NCBI RefSeq assembly: GCF_003265705.1
Contig: NW_020313005.1
Span: 20,914,864-20,978,863 of the forward strand
Source: Callorhinus ursinus
Lineage: Eukaryota > Chordata > Mammalia > Carnivora > Otariidae
Direction of reading: 5' to 3'
DNA: 64,000 nucleotides
In this document: positions 45,563 to 59,032 of the stretch, piece by piece
Numbering within the stretch: the first letter of the stretch is position 1
Layout of the letters: every line of letters starts with the position of its first letter
Position numbers and translations under genes: made by a program
The notes under the pieces: generated by a model
Told to the model about the DNA's origin: nothing
The model's database searches: none
Seen by the model: only the letters and a program-made list of their open reading frames with translations

Positions 45563-48110
45563 CTACCCAAGGAATGGCACTGAGCTTTCCTTTCCATACC
45601 ATTCTTGGTTGGTTAGGAGTCAGGCAACCTATCCTGTTCTAAGAGGTCCGCATGAGGGTCCTGCAATATTCACAGATTGACCCCCACACTGAGGCTCAGC
45701 AGGGTCTTGGAGCTTGGCCAGGATGTCCTTCTACTGGAGAAGCCACAGGTTTCTCGCAAGAAACTGATGCCAGAACACTCTTCCTGAAAGAATTGAGGTC
45801 AGCTGGTATACCTCTTGAACAGTGCGAGAGGGTCTGCAGGCATTTCGTGTCTACTGGGACCCCCGGTGTGGTGAGCTGACATGCTGCCTGTGTCTATGTG
45901 GACTCCTTCCTCTCTGACATATCCCCTCCAGTTTACTTCTACTGTCTCAGCCCCTGAGGTGTTCTAGCCTTGACCTCAGCATGTTCACTCCTCTACTGCC
46001 CACCTAGGTTACCATGATCAGGTCTCTCTAGGCTGGAGGGTATGATCGTCTTCCTCTCCTTTTCTCTTTCTTCTTTGCTCTGGCATACAAATTACCTCCA
46101 GTTACACTTATGACCTTCCCTTTTGATTCGCAAGAGCTGAGGTTAGAACTTGAAAAAGAATATTAGAATTTCTTTGAGTCCTCTTGCTGTAGAAGTCAAA
46201 CTTTTCCTTATGGCCATGTGGATGCCTCTGAATGACAGAGGAGAGAGTCGGGGCATACAACAAAGAAAGAAAAAAATCACAAAGATGAACCTGTCAAGAT
46301 CTTATTTCACTACATCAGAGATTTCATAAGCTTCTTTCCCCCCCTACACTTTGGAGTTTAGGAAGGAGGTAGTTGTGGTAGAGGATAGTTTTATGGGTTT
46401 AGCCAGATGTTAGGGACATCTGGTGACTAGATGTTTGTTTTCTAAGCATTTCTGAATGTTATGCGCCGAGGATGGGAATCGGGAATAGAACGGTGGCTGC
46501 TCTGGCCACTTTAATAGGCAGGGTTTGCTTTGAGAGTAGAGATTAGGGGCAGGAGTAGGAGAGGAGGGTTTGGCCTGGTAGAAGGTAGCTTTCTCCTCTC
46601 TGTGCCTCCATGTCTTTATTTGAAGACAGGACTCTACCTATCCCTAATATAATGACCATAATGATTCTAGCTCTAATTTATAGAGTACTTATTATATGAC
46701 GGGCACTGTACTGGATGCTTTGTTTATGTTTTCTTATTTACATTCAGTTTTCATAAGCTAGAATCTGTGATGCACTATAGAGATGGCTCCTAACTCTTCT
46801 AGAGTCTACATCATTCTTTATCTCCATTTTTTGGGGGTGGATGTTATTCTTTAGACTTAAACATACAGTTCTCACATTTGAGAATTTTGGTGTTACCAAA
46901 CCCAGTGTATTTTTTGTCTTTCATGTGGTGCTGATGGATTGTCTTAATTCATCCACATCCATCAGTCCAGTTTTGCTGGGTGAATGGTGTTACTAGTGAC
47001 TAAAAGTCTTTATGTGAAACGAACTTGCCAACCCCAAAGTCAAAACATGGGACCTTTGTTTCATAAACTCCAGGCTCCAACTAGGTGAATCAATTGATAT
47101 TTTTGAAGAAAGGGCCAGATCTTCTGGAAGAAATATCTCTTGAACTTGAGTCTTTGTATTTGGTGTATAAATTTATACTTCAGAAAAGGAAATGCTGCCA
47201 TGAGAATATACTGGATGTGTGTATTTGAAGCCTGATGGAAGAAGATTGTGAACAAAAATTCTACCTCTTCCCAAACACTAAGAACAACACTATGGAACAA
47301 TTGTCCCAGGGAACTTTGGGTGGCTCCCAATGGGAGAATTTCTAGCATTAGACAAACATTGTTAGGGGAGTAGGGAAAAAGTTCTGAAGTAAATAAGAAA
47401 GAAGCAAATTTGAATGACAAATGTAGAGGGAAACAAAAATCTAGTCTTTCAAAGAAAAGAGTAGGGGTTTGAATATTGTAGAAGGAAAAATTTTAAGGTT
47501 CACCAGGTAGGAAAAGATCTTGACTTGGGGGCCAGAGACCAGTGGTTTAGCTAGGGTCTGGAAAAATCTGGGAGATGCAGATCCAGAATAAAGCCCTTGT
47601 TGGTGGTTCGGATCATGCTGGCCTTCCAGATACTATTCCCCTGTCCCAGTTGGTACAGTGGAGCAACCTTGACATGATTCAGTGCAGAATCTGATATGAT
47701 CAGTGATAAAAGGCTGGGGAGTTGGTGGTACAAAGGAACATGGCTGTTTCCCGAGGGCTCTCCTGACCTCTGCGCTCCAAGAGGATATCTCCGTTATTTG
47801 AAGACTAGAGACTTATCACAGCTTAGCGGATTTGCAAGGGATTTGACCACTGGATTGGAGTGGGCAGGCTTACTGTGCTTCGATGGGCACCGCTGGGCCA
47901 TGACATCTTGTTCTCTTAAACTGGGGGGAAGGATCTGATTTGCCAGAAGGGTCCTCAGCTTCAGAGTGGGAAGGGTATAGAGGGGGGTGAATAGGAATAA
48001 GGCATACATGGAAGACTGGAAGTTTCTCTGTACAATGACATGAGCATACCTCTTCTGCTTTTGGGGAAGGAAACTAATCTTAAGAAAAAGAAACTAGCGT
48101 AAGGAGTTTT
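45563..48110. other. Intergenic single-copy DNA with a weak MIR piece
   Basis: No gene recognised. An inverted MIR-like stretch lies at 46660-46790 (tatagagtacttattatatg, gggcactgtactggatgc). Confidence 0.4.
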
Positions 48111-48127
48111 GAAAAAGTTTATAAAAC

Positions 48128-48327
48128 GGGGCACCTACGTAGCTCAGTCTATTGAGCGCCAGGCTCTTGATCTCAGGTCAAGTCATGATCTCGGGGTCAT
48201 GGGATCGAGTCCTGCATTGGGCTCTGCACTTGGTTGGGAGTCTGCTTGGGATTCTCTCTCTTCTCTCCCTTTGCCCCTCCCCCAACTGTCTCTCACTCTC
48301 AAATAAATAAATCTTTAAAAAAAAAAA
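48128..48327 (+). mobile_element. SINEC carnivore SINE
   Basis: Sense copy beginning GGGGCACCTACGTAGCTCAG. Perfect target duplication GAAAAAGTTTAT at 48111-48122 and 48328-48339. Confidence 0.95.
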
Positions 48328-48344
48328 GAAAAAGTTTATGAAGC

Positions 48345-49980
48345 AACTCTGAAAACAAAAAAAAAAAAAAAACCCATAAATAATTCGCATCTTACTTCTG
48401 TTTTTCTAAGATCCTTGCTTTCAGTGTTGGGCAGCCAGAGATACCAAAAATTGATTGTAAACCAGGACCCCCTTCTTTTGTCATCTTATAAAGGAGAAAG
48501 TTTTTTTTAAATTTGGAAATCTTAAAAATAAAGAGACTAGTTTGCGAATGGATCCTTAAATAAAGAAAACAGAATGATTACTTTTTGTGATATCAAATTT
48601 CATATACAGTATATTCTTACCACTTAGAACTAACCAAATACTTTTGGTTCTATAAAGTTTCCATTATTTCACTTAACCAGAGAAATCTGCCAGCTAATAT
48701 TTTACTAAGCCTGAAAATATTTTAACTAGCCCTTTCCATATCTATCAAGTTCAAAGGGATGATATAATTTATGTATCAATACTCCATAAAGTTTAGTCCT
48801 AGAAATGTGGGTTATATTTTCAGTATTTATTAAAATTTTTTGTCTATTGGCTGACTTATTTTAAGCCCATGGGCATGTGCTTTTATTGCATGGTAAGCTT
48901 AATTCATACTCTCAGTCTAGATGACTCTAGCATCTTGCCGTTCATGAAGATCATTTAAGATGAAAGGCATTAAAATAAGGTAGACTTCAGATATCTAAGC
49001 ATCTGTTTAATTCAGCCCTTCTTCTCTATTACTTAGCTCTGGTGCTGGGCATCAAAGAAAAAAATAAAAAGTCGGCACTGTTCTCTTAAAAATACGTCAA
49101 GGCCCCCAACTCTTTAACAACACAGGAAATGTCAAATATTATATGGATATAAATAACTCAGTAAAACAGGGTTACAGGAACATCTGGCTTTGCACAGTTC
49201 CACGCACTCGGCTGGCGCAAAGATATTTCAGTAATACTATCCAGTCGTTGGGCTGTGTGACACTGTGGGGCACAGAAGGGAATTTGAGTGTCGAGTGAAA
49301 AATGTGCTTGTAAAAGGGTCTGAGTTGTTATCTGTCTAATCCGTCCTAATCTGTTCAGTCATTTGCTCTGGGGGCTCTTCAGAGGATATACTGACCCCCT
49401 CTGGAAGCCGGTCTCTTAGACAGATACCCCCAGTGCCCCAGGGTTAGGGATGGAGGGCAGAAGGTTAACGACCCTCGGGACACAGGCTGTTCTGATGATC
49501 ACTGGAGAGATCATTTTTAAAAGGGACATCTTAATTTTCTGAGGAACATGCCGCTTTATTTCAGTTCTAACATCTCCTTTGTTCCTGCCAGCTTTGTCTT
49601 TAGCCTCATTCTCCTCCACTGCTTGGTCTCCCTTCTCTCTTTATGGCATCACGTTCTCCACCGTGGGCTTTCCTTTTATTTTTAAGATCTGACTTCCTTG
49701 GGTGTTGGGCAAACTACCATTTGGGGAAGGCAGTTTGTGCAATCCAAACTATTTGGTGTTCATTTCACTTACACACACTGAAAAGAGAAAGTAAAACCCC
49801 CAAACAGATACACACAAGAGCTTCACACAAGGCACTAAAGTCTACGGTTTTCCTCTATGTCTAAATTACGATGCTCAGCGTCATCAAGAGTAAGAAAGAG
49901 CAACAGTAACCACCTCAAAGGGAGGCAAAGCCCAATATAAATTAGGGGTATATCTTAGATCCCTTTGGGTTCATTCCCAA
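48345..49980. other. Intergenic AT-rich single-copy DNA
   Basis: No gene or named repeat recognised. Confidence 0.4.
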
Positions 49981-49984
49981 ACAA

Positions 49985-50130
49985 ACTTTTTAATTTCTTT
50001 ATTCCGCAAATATTGAGCAACCACCGTGTGCCAAGCATGTGGCAGGTAAAAAGTCAAGGCCCTTCCTTGTCTTCAAGGAGCTTAGAGTCTCCATGGAAAT
50101 AAACAGTAGACTAGCTCTGACTACAGTATA
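49985..50130 (-). repeat. L2 LINE fragment
   Basis: The order caaatattgagcaaccaccg, tgtgccaagcatgtggcag, cttcaaggagcttagagtct is the inverted L2 3' end pattern. Confidence 0.55.
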
Positions 50131-50139
50131 ATATGTCCT

Positions 50140-52425
50140 AAAATAAAGTGAATTACTGAAAGAAAATAAATCCCAGGTAATGATAACTTGCTTAAATATA
50201 TCCTATGAAACTTTTGAATATCTAACTATATTGATATGTTTCTATCCCTTCAAGAGACTTTCTGGAAATCACTTGATCCTTCATTAAAATCAAGTCTACA
50301 TAGTGCAAGCATGGGTAGTTGCATGTCAATGCTGCCCAGCACTGGAACAGGAAGTGGAGGGGAAGCTGATCTCTTTCTGAAGCACTTGGGGGCAATTGTA
50401 TTGTGTTGAAAGATATCCCTTTATTTGGAGTATGGCGGGTAAGGGCAAGGGTGCGTGGTAATCTGGTTCCCAGAGACCCCAAAGTGCTACCCCCAAGGCA
50501 TATCTTTTTGTGTTCTTTCTCAAATGACCTTATTTTATTCATTAATTAATTGGGTAATTCAACTGCCATCTATTTATAGAGGACCTTCTAAGAATGAAGA
50601 TGTGCAGGAGAAAACACTTCTAGCTTTCAAGGCACTCCATCAGGTGGAGGAAATCCATGTAAGCACTCAACTACAGCACAGTGCAGTAAGTGTTAGGGAT
50701 CTGTGCTAGAGATTAGCAGGAGATAAAGATCAGGTTAGAACACAAAACCCCCAAGTGGATGGGTTGGGAATCATCCAAGGGGTCAGAGTAATTCTCACAC
50801 TAAATATTCAAGTAAGAAATTGCATTTTCATTCAAAACTATCCTGATTGGTTACATAATTTACTCACATTAATTGGATAATTTCCCAATTCCTTTTCACT
50901 CTGTTTTTTGTAGACTTGGCTTTAAAGGAATGATCAATGAGTCACCTGAATTCCAGACTCTGCCTAGGCTATGTGTTTGGTTCTCTAGAACCTTGAGAGG
51001 GTGCTTTCTTAGGTTTATTCATTCGTGGGGTCCCAGCCCCCGCACACCCAGCCCAGCCCTAGCGGAACACTGTTGAATATCATTTACCAACCTGCTTTTC
51101 CGCCGCTTTCTAATGCTCACTTTCTCCTTTCCCTTCCCCTTCTATTCCAGGGATTTGAGAGAACAGACTGCCCTCAGACACCATTGAGATCGTGACACAG
51201 GCCAGTACACTTCAGGAAATTCAAACTGACAGAAACCCTGCCTTCTGCTATTGCAAAAGTGGCTTGGTGTAGCAAGACGCCCGGTCAGAGTCATGGGCTG
51301 CAAAGAAAGGTTCTTGACCCTCTCTGCAGAGAAGGGAGTGCCTGGGGGGCTGAAAGCTTTGGCAGGGTTGAGATAAACACTCAGGTTAAGGCATTTTTCA
51401 TCTATTTAACCAGATCTCATTATATTGTCAAACAAGACTGCCAGGCTCACAAGAAACAGCTCCAGTATTCTTGTTGAGAGTTGGGGCAAGAAGTAAGAAC
51501 TTAATTTTTTTCCACTAAGGTTAATTCCCTTGGTGCTGGGATGCCAGGCAAAGTTTTCACCGGGATGAAAATAAGGGCCAAAGAGGGTAAGCTCCCTTTG
51601 AAGGGAAGCCTGATGGCACCTTATATAGCCCCGCTCTGCCTGGTGGTGGGGGGAAAAAGAGGACTTAATAATAATCTTGCCTACATCCTAGGCAGAGAAT
51701 CCCTTTCTTAGGACACCTACATAACATAAATATAACATAAGCTATCCCTAATTGCATATTCCCTTGCTATGTCATTGTCTTACACATCCCTTTGTTGACT
51801 CCAGGAAAATGCCACTTTGCTTTTTTTTTTTTTAAATAGCTTCTCTTACCTTTTCCAGGTTGAGTTAAATTTAATAATTGTTTTGTCCTGATGATGCTCA
51901 AGTTGACTAAATTACCGTGCTACCCAGCCATGAGTCCAAATTGTATAGGAATAGTGGTGATTCATGTGAAAGTACTTATAGTTTGTCCTATAAAGTGGTC
52001 TTACTGAAATAGAACATCTGCATTTGAGAAAATCCAAAGCAAATGTCTGGTAAGTGAATTCTTTTATTAGCCACTAACTTCAATCATAATATTATTTTAT
52101 ATTTGGATAGCGCATTCATTCTTCTAGCTCATCTTTGTTTTCATTATACAATGCTGCTTTACAATTTTTAAAACTATTCTTTATTTAGAGATATTTACTG
52201 AGTTACTGGTTTGTGAGGATGATCTTACCACATTCCTATCCCACTTTTGCAGCAATGATTTTAAACCTTTTCTGCACTCCTTGTACCTCAAGTACTCCCA
52301 CTTCACCTCCTGCTCTATAGGTGATGCATATCTCACTCACTGAGAAAATGGAAGCCATCAGCTGGGAAAGCCTTTAACTTCCTGCCACCAAATCTTCATC
52401 CTATATCTGCCTCCATGTTACCCTT
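50140..52425. other. Intergenic single-copy DNA
   Basis: No gene recognised. No regulatory structure stands out to the eye. Confidence 0.4.
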
Positions 52426-52429
52426 CTTC

Positions 52430-52590
52430 CTTCCTATGATGGGTCTTTTAGGTAGATATTTTACAGAGCAGGAAACATGCAGAATGACCTGGAGAACTGT
52501 CCAATATCTTACAGGAAGTAAAAGGTGGTAGCAGAATTTGAACTCAGGTCTCCTGATTTTTGGTCCCAGGGCCCTTCCCCCTCTTCCCAT
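52430..52590 (-). repeat. MIR SINE fragment
   Basis: The order tattttacagagcaggaaac, tgtccaatatcttacagg, gcagaatttgaactcaggtc matches an inverted MIR. Confidence 0.65.
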
Positions 52591-52617
52591 TGTTTAATAG
52601 GCTTCATTTTTTTTGGT

Positions 52618-52812
52618 TATTTTTTTTTAAGATTTTTATTTATTTGTCAGAGAGAGAGAGAGTGTGTGCCCAAGCAGAGGGAGTGGCAGGCAGAGGGAGA
52701 AGCAGACTTCCTGATGAGCAAGGAGCCCGATGTGGAGCTCAATCCCAGGACCCTGGGATCATGACCTAAGCTGAAGGTAGACGCTTAACCAACTGAGCCA
52801 CCCAGGTGTCCC
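52618..52812 (-). mobile_element. SINEC carnivore SINE
   Basis: Inverted copy ending CTGAGCCACCCAGGTGTCCC. It is flanked by similar T-rich words (CTTCATTTTTTTT and CTTTATTTTTTTT). Confidence 0.95.
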
Positions 52813-53483
52813 GACTTTATTTTTTTTTAAAGAGCAGTTTTAGGTTTATAATAAAATTGAGAGGAAGGCACAATTTCCATATACCTTCTGCACCCACAAT
52901 TATTGGCATCATTTACCCGAATGGTACTTTTTTTTTTTGTTAACCAAGGATGAACCTTCATTGACACATAATTACTCAGAGTCCATAATTTACCTAAGGG
53001 TTCATGCTTGGTATTGTGTATTCACTGGGTTGAGACTAATGTATAATGACATACATCCATCGTTAAGACATTATATAGAGTATTTTCTTTGTCCTCAAAA
53101 TCCTCTGTGCTCTGCCTAATTCATCTCCCCCTCCTCCACCTGGCAACCACTGATTTTTTATTGTCTCCATAGTTTTGCCTTTTTCAGAATGTCATCTAGT
53201 TGGAATCATGGCACTGACCTTCTCAGATTGGCATCTCTTACTTAGAAATATGCATTTAAGCTTTCTTCATGTCTTTTCATGGCTCACATTCATTTCTTTT
53301 TAGGGCTGAATGATATTCCATTGTCTGGATGTACCACAGTTCATCCATTCACCTACTGGAGGGTATCTTGGTTGCTTTCACAATTATGAACAAAGCTACT
53401 ATAAACATCTGGGCAGGTTGTATGTTTTCAACTCCTTGGGTAAATACCACAATTGCTGGACTACATGGTAAGAATATATATAG

Positions 53484-53688
53484 CTTTTTTTTTTTTTTAA
53501 GATTTTATTTATTTATTTGACAGAGAGAGATACAGAGAGAGAGAAGGAACACAAGCAGAGGGAGTGGGAGAGGGAGAAGCAGGCTTCCCATTGAGCAGGG
53601 AGCCTGATGCGGGGCTTGATCCCAGGACTCTGGGATCATGACCTGAGCCAAAGGCAGATGATTAACGACTGAGCCACCCAGGCACCCC
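53484..53688 (-). mobile_element. SINEC carnivore SINE
   Basis: Inverted copy from TTAAGATTTTATTTATTTATT to GAGCCACCCAGGCACCCC, within the old L1. Confidence 0.95.
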
Positions 53689-53893
53689 AAGAGAATAAAT
53701 GGTTTTGTAAGAAACTGCCTAAATGTCTCTCAAAGTTCTGTATCATTTTACATTCCCTTTCCCTGATGACTTATGACGTGGTGCATCCCTTCATATGCTT
53801 ACTTGCCATCTGTGTATCTTCTTTGGTGGGATGTATGTTAAGGTCTTTGGCCTATTTTTAAAATTCAGGTTGTTTTCTCATTGTTGAGTTTTA

Positions 53894-54100
53894 TTTTTTA
53901 TTTTTATTATTATTTATTTGTTTATTTATTTCAGACAGAGAGATAACGCATGAGAGAGAGCATGAGTGGGGGGGAGGGGCAGAGGGAGACGCAGACTCCC
54001 CACTGAGCAGGGAGCCCAATGTGGGGCTCAATCCCAGGACCCTGGGATCATGACCTGAGCCGAAGGCAGACGTTTAACTGACTGAGCCACCCAGGCGCCC
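53894..54100 (-). mobile_element. SINEC carnivore SINE with perfect 17-bp target duplication
   Basis: Inverted copy. CTCATTGTTGAGTTTTA is repeated exactly at 53877-53893 and 54101-54117. Inserted in the old L1. Confidence 0.97.
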
Positions 54101-54641
54101 CTCATTGTTGAGTTTTAAGAGTTATTTGTATGTATTATGTAACAGTCCTTTATCAGACGTGTCTTTTGCCAGTGTTTTCTCCCTATCTGGGGCTTGTCTT
54201 CTCATTCTCTTGATACTGTCTTTCGCAGAGCAGCAGGTTTTAATTTTAATTAAGCCCAGGTTATCAATGATCTCTTTCATGAATTGTGCCCTTGTGATGT
54301 ATCTAAAAAAGCATTGCCATACCCAAGATCATTTAGGTTTTCTCCTGTCTTATCCTCTAGGAGCTTATAGTTTTGCATTTAAGTCTGTGATCCGTTTTGA
54401 GTTAATTTTTGTGAAGGGTATAAAGTCTGTGTCTAGATTCACTGTTTTGCCTGTGGACGTCCACTTGTTCTAGTACCATTGTTGAAGAGACTATTTTTGC
54501 TCCATTGTATTCCCTTTGTGCCTTTGTCAAAGTTTAGCTCACTGTACTTATGTGGGTCTATTTTTGGGCTCTCTATTCTGTCCCATTGATAATTTGTCTA
54601 TTCTTTTGCCAGTACCACACTGTTTTGATTACTGTAGCTTT

Positions 54642-54843
54642 TTTTAAAAGATTTTATTTATTTATTTGAGAGAGACAGAGAGAGATAGTGAGAGAAAGCA
54701 TGAGCAGGGGGAGAGGGAGAGGGAGAAGCAGGCTCCCCACTGAGCAGGGAGGCCAGTGCAGGCAGGGCTCGATCTCAGGACCCTGGGATCATGACCTGAG
54801 CCCAAGGCAGACGCTTGATGGACTGAACCACCCAGGTGCCCCT
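54642..54843 (-). mobile_element. SINEC carnivore SINE
   Basis: Inverted copy. Flanks ATTACTGTAGCTTT (54628-54641) and ATTACTGTAACTTT (54845-54858) match at 13 of 14. Inserted inside the L1 ORF2 region. Confidence 0.95.
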
Positions 54844-55569
54844 TATTACTGTAACTTTATAGTAAGTCTTGAAGTTGAGTAATGTCAGTCCTCCGACTTT
54901 GTTCTTCTTCTTCCATATTATGTTGGCTATTCTGGATCTTTTGCCTCTCCATAGAAACCTTAGAATCAATTTGTTGATCTCCACAAAATAACTTGCGGGG
55001 ATTTTGATTGGGATTGCACTGAATCTAGAGATCAAGTTGGGAAGAGTTGACACCCTGGCAATATTGAGTCTTCCTATCCATGGATATTTCTCCATTTATT
55101 TTGTTCTTTGGCTTTATTCATCAAAGTTTTAAAGTTTTCCCCATATAGATTTTATATATATATGTATATGTCAGATTTATACCTAAGTATTTTAGTTTGG
55201 TGGGCACGAATGTAAATGGTTTGTGTTTCTAATTTAAATCCAACTTGTTTGTTGTTGGTATATAGGAAAGCAATTGACTTTTGTATATTAACCTTGTATC
55301 CTGCAATCTTGCTTTAATCTTTTATTAGTTCCAGAGCTTTTCCTTGATTCTTTTGGATGTTCTACAGAGACAATCATGTCATCTGGGAACAAAGATAGTT
55401 TTATGTCTGGCTTCCCAATCTGTATACCTTTTCTTTTCTTATTGCATTAGTATTGTATCCAGTATGATGTTGCAAAGGAGTGGTAAGAAGGGAACATCCT
55501 TGTCTTGTCCCAGTGCCCTTTTCACTGCACTATAGTGACTTTTAATCTTTTAAATTTGGTAAGCAAGTA

Positions 55570-56100
55570 TTTTATTTTTAAATGTTTACAGCAGACATGT
55601 CCATCAAGCATCCATTCCCTCCTTGACAATTTCCAATGGCCCCGAATTTGTGTTTGGTGGTCCATATTGGTTCTAGGGCATCTGACTACAGCTCCAGCTC
55701 TAGCTATTGAGAAATGGACTAGCAGCATCCTTAAGCCACAGTGACTGGTTCAGAAGTAAGTCCATTCCTAAGCGGGTCCAATCTGAGTGGCACACAAATG
55801 GGCTTTTTTCCTTCTATAAAGCTATAAAGATGGAAAGGCTATAAAGATGGAAAGCCTGGAGCCACTGCAGCCATTTTGAGATTACGAGGGAAGTCAATCT
55901 AGGGATGAAGCTAAACACAGAAATAGACCAAACACAAAGTATTTGCAGGAAACGAGGCCAGGGTCCTGATTAAACCATAACCAAACATTCTCAGTTATGT
56001 TACCCATAAATTCTGTCATTTCTAAGCCACTTTGAATTGAGTTTTCTGTCACTTATAACAGAAAGCATAATTGGCTGATACAGCTTTTGCTGATTAGTAT
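55570..56100. repeat. Possible old LTR or DNA-transposon remnant
   Basis: Phrases such as gttacccataaattctgtc, ccactttgaattgagttttc and tgtcacttataacagaaagc resemble an old interspersed repeat. I cannot name the family. Confidence 0.3.
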
Positions 56101-56479
56101 ATTTTTCTTACAAACAATTTAGAAAATTCTGAAAAATATTAAGAAAAAAATACCATCCATAATTCTACAACCCAGAATAATTGCTATTAACATTTTGGGG
56201 AATCCTTTTCAGTTTTTATTGAGGACAAATTAGGAATTAAGATTATACAAAAAAAGCCTTATCTCTTGAATTTTTTTCCTGAACATTATATGATATGAAA
56301 ATTTACTTGGCCCTCTGTAATCATTATGAAAAATTTTTTAAATGGCAACATGTTTCAACCATTTGTATATTTTTTTCAAGGCTACTGGATGGAACTTAGT
56401 ATTTAGGTGTACATTTTATGTATTCCTTTGTAATGTCTTGTAATTTCAGTTTTTATCACTTGTGTTATATAAGATAGAT

Positions 56480-56780
56480 CTGGTTTTCATTAAACAATCA
56501 TTTATTGGGCACTTACTACATGCCAGGAATAGGTTGTGGGGCTGATGCACCAAATAACACCAGTCCCTGCCCTCATGACGCTCACAGTCTGGGGGGGGGG
56601 GGCTGGCACCTGTCAGAAACCACAAAGATAAATGCATTATTACACAGTGAGGCTTATGTTAAAGAAGAGGAAATGTGCAGGATGCTAGAATGCTGTAGAA
56701 TACAGGTAGACCTGTGCACAGACAGGAAGGAGGGGTGTAAAGTGAAGGGAAGTGTTCCATGCAGAAATCATGTTTGAGTG
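56480..56780 (-). repeat. L2 LINE fragment
   Basis: The order aatcatttattgggcactta, ctacatgccaggaatagg, cctgccctcatgacgctcac is the inverted L2 3' end pattern. A G12 run lies inside it near 56591. Confidence 0.6.
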
Positions 56781-57103
56781 GATTAGGCAAAGAAAGCTGG
56801 AGTGAAGGAGGGAATGGGGTAGGGGAGACTCCTCCCCAGAGGAAAAGGAATGGGTAAAGGCCATGGGTCAGAAGGTAAGTATGCACATTTGAGGAACTGG
56901 AAGATCACCATGGTTGAGATACATGGAAGGTTGAGGAGGGGCGTGAGGCTGAGAGAGAAGCCTGAGATGAGGCTAAGAAGGGAAAGTGGGGGTGAGGCTG
57001 TTGAGGGGAGGTGAGGTGGAGAGGGAGAGTGGGGGAAAAAGTTGATAGGAGGGCAAGGACCAGACCAGGAAGGACCTTTTCTTTTCTCTAAAATTTTTTT
57101 TTC

Positions 57104-57320
57104 TTGGGCACTCGGGTGGCTCAGTGGGTTAAACATCTGCCTTCAGCTCTGGTCATGATCCCGGAGTCCTGGGATCGAGCCCCACATCAGGGTCCCTGCT
57201 CAGGGGAAAGTCTATTTGTACCTCTCCCTCTGCTCTTCCCCGCCCCCCACTCGTGCTCTCTTTTGCTCACTCTCACTCTCTCTCTCAAATAGGTAAGTAA
57301 AATCTTTTTAAAAAAATAAA
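57104..57320 (+). mobile_element. SINEC carnivore SINE
   Basis: Sense copy beginning TTGGGCACTCGGGTGGCTCAG and ending in an A-rich tail. Confidence 0.93.
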
Positions 57321-57324
57321 AAAA

Positions 57325-57867
57325 TAATTTTTTTCTGTTTTATCCTAATTGAGACAAATGGGAGTCATCAAAGACTTTTGGTGGGGAGCTGATAGCATTG
57401 ATCTGGGGCTAGCAAAGCTCACTTATGGCAGGGTAGGCGGGAGGACACTGGGTGGCAAGCTCCACCACCATCTAGAGAGACGTGGCTGCTGGTTTGGGTG
57501 GGTAGTGGAGAAGGTGAAGAGAAGCTGTGGGTAGGAGATGTTGATCCCTAAGGAGGGGGCCTAGTGACAGGTGGATGTGGTGAGTGGAAGAAACACCCTG
57601 TTTCTGGGTTCATGAGAATGGAGGGAGGGGCGCACTGACAGAGAGGGTTTGAGTATAGTGTCGGCCAGGAGAGCCTGAGGCAGTGGGGCCATCACGTGGC
57701 ATGGACCATGTGGCCTGCAGCTCACAGGAAAGGTCTAGGCTGGAGAAACGCATTGGAAATCATCAAAGACAAGATGGAAATTGTGGTCATGGGCATAGAG
57801 GAGATTGTCCTTCATGAAGGAGGATATAAATGAGATTGCTAGTCACAAAATGGTCCAGGGTAGGTCT
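57325..57867. other. Intergenic single-copy DNA
   Basis: G-rich with frequent GGTGG and GGAGG words. No gene recognised. Confidence 0.4.
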
Positions 57868-57885
57868 TCAGGAGCACCAACTTTT

Positions 57886-58444
57886 TTTTTTAAATGAAGT
57901 ATAGTTGACATACAACATTATATTAGTTTATATTAGTTTCAGGTGTACAACATAGTGACTCAACCTTTATACACATTACAAAATTATCAACATGATAAGT
58001 GTAGTTGCCATCTGTCACCATACAAAGTTATCACACTGTTACTGACTGTGTGACCATATTACTGTTCATCCCGGCAATTTACTGATTTCATAACTGGGAG
58101 TTTGTATCTCTTAATCTCCTTCATCTATTTCACCCATCACCTGCTGCTCCCCTGTGGCAGCCACCAATTTGTTCTCTGTATTTATGAGTCTGTTTCTGTT
58201 TTGGTGTTTGTTTATTTGGCTTGTTTTTGATTCCGCATATAAGTGGAGTCTTTTGGCATTTGTTTCTCTTTGTCTGACTTAGTTTACTTAGCATAATACC
58301 CTCTAGGTCCATCCATATTGTCACAAATGGCAAGATCTCATGCTTTTTTTATGGCTGAGTAATACTCCTTTGTGTGTGTGTGTATCTGTGTTTGCGTGCC
58401 CATGCGGGCTTTGTCCACTCATCTCCCGATGGACATTTGGTTGC
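57886..58444 (-). mobile_element. 5'-truncated L1 3' end, inverted
   Basis: Reverse of an L1 3' end (gtatagttgacatacaacatta, ggtgtacaacatagtgact, caacatgataagtgtagttgcc). Flanks TCAGGAGCACCAACTTTT (57868-57885) and TCAGGAGCATCAACTTTT (58445-58462) match at 17 of 18. The homopolymer at the left edge is the remains of the poly(A). Confidence 0.9.
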
Positions 58445-58604
58445 TCAGGAGCATCAACTTTTGATGGCTGGGTGGGGAGGATAAATCTCCAAGAAGCAGC
58501 AGAGAAATCCAAGAACAAGTTGAACAGTGCAGAGTCTCGGCATATAAAGGAAGAGAGTGTGTCAAGAAACATGGGGTCATAATAAACATCTAAAGCTGCA
58601 GAGA

Positions 58605-58810
58605 GGGGCGCCTGGGTGGCTCAGTCATTAAGCATCTGGCTTCGGCTCAGGTCATGATCCCAGGGTCCTGGGATCAAGCCCCACATCAGGCTCCCTGCTC
58701 ACCGGGAAGCCTGTTTCTCCCTCTCCCACTCCCCCTGCTTGTGTTCCTGCTTTCACTATCTCTCTCTCTCTCTGTCAAATAAATAAATAATAAAACCTTA
58801 AAAAAAAATG
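58605..58810 (+). mobile_element. SINEC carnivore SINE
   Basis: Full sense copy beginning GGGGCGCCTGGGTGGCTCAG. Perfect target duplication AAGCTGCAGAGA at 58593-58604 and 58811-58822. Confidence 0.96.
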
Positions 58811-59032
58811 AAGCTGCAGAGAGATCTGCAGAGATGAGCACTGAAACATGCTGTTGGATTTTGTGGCATGTGGGCTTTTAGTGACTCTCACAAGACCTAT
58901 TTCAGAGATGTGATGAGGACAGAAGCCTGGTTGTGGTTTGAGGAAAGGTTAGGAGAAAAAGGAATGGAAGCAGGTTTTATGAAAAACTTCTAGGAATTTT
59001 GCTGGGGGCGAGGGGTGGGGGAGAGAAGGCTA

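Larger units (their letters stand above)
52813..55560 (-). mobile_element. Old inverted L1 interrupted by three SINEs
   Basis: Reads in reverse from the L1 3'UTR (ggtttataataaaattgag, ggcaaccactgattttttat, ggatgtaccacagttcatcc) into ORF2. On minus near 55.0 kb the frame reads an ORF2 stretch that includes FVEINKLILRFLWRGK and VGGLTLLNFKTYYK. SINECs at 53484, 53894 and 54642 interrupt it. The remnant is decayed and non-coding. Confidence 0.8.

Noticed and set aside
54775..55095. Minus-strand 106-codon frame
   Set aside because: It is an L1 ORF2 fragment that runs directly into an inserted SINE, so the fused frame is an accident.
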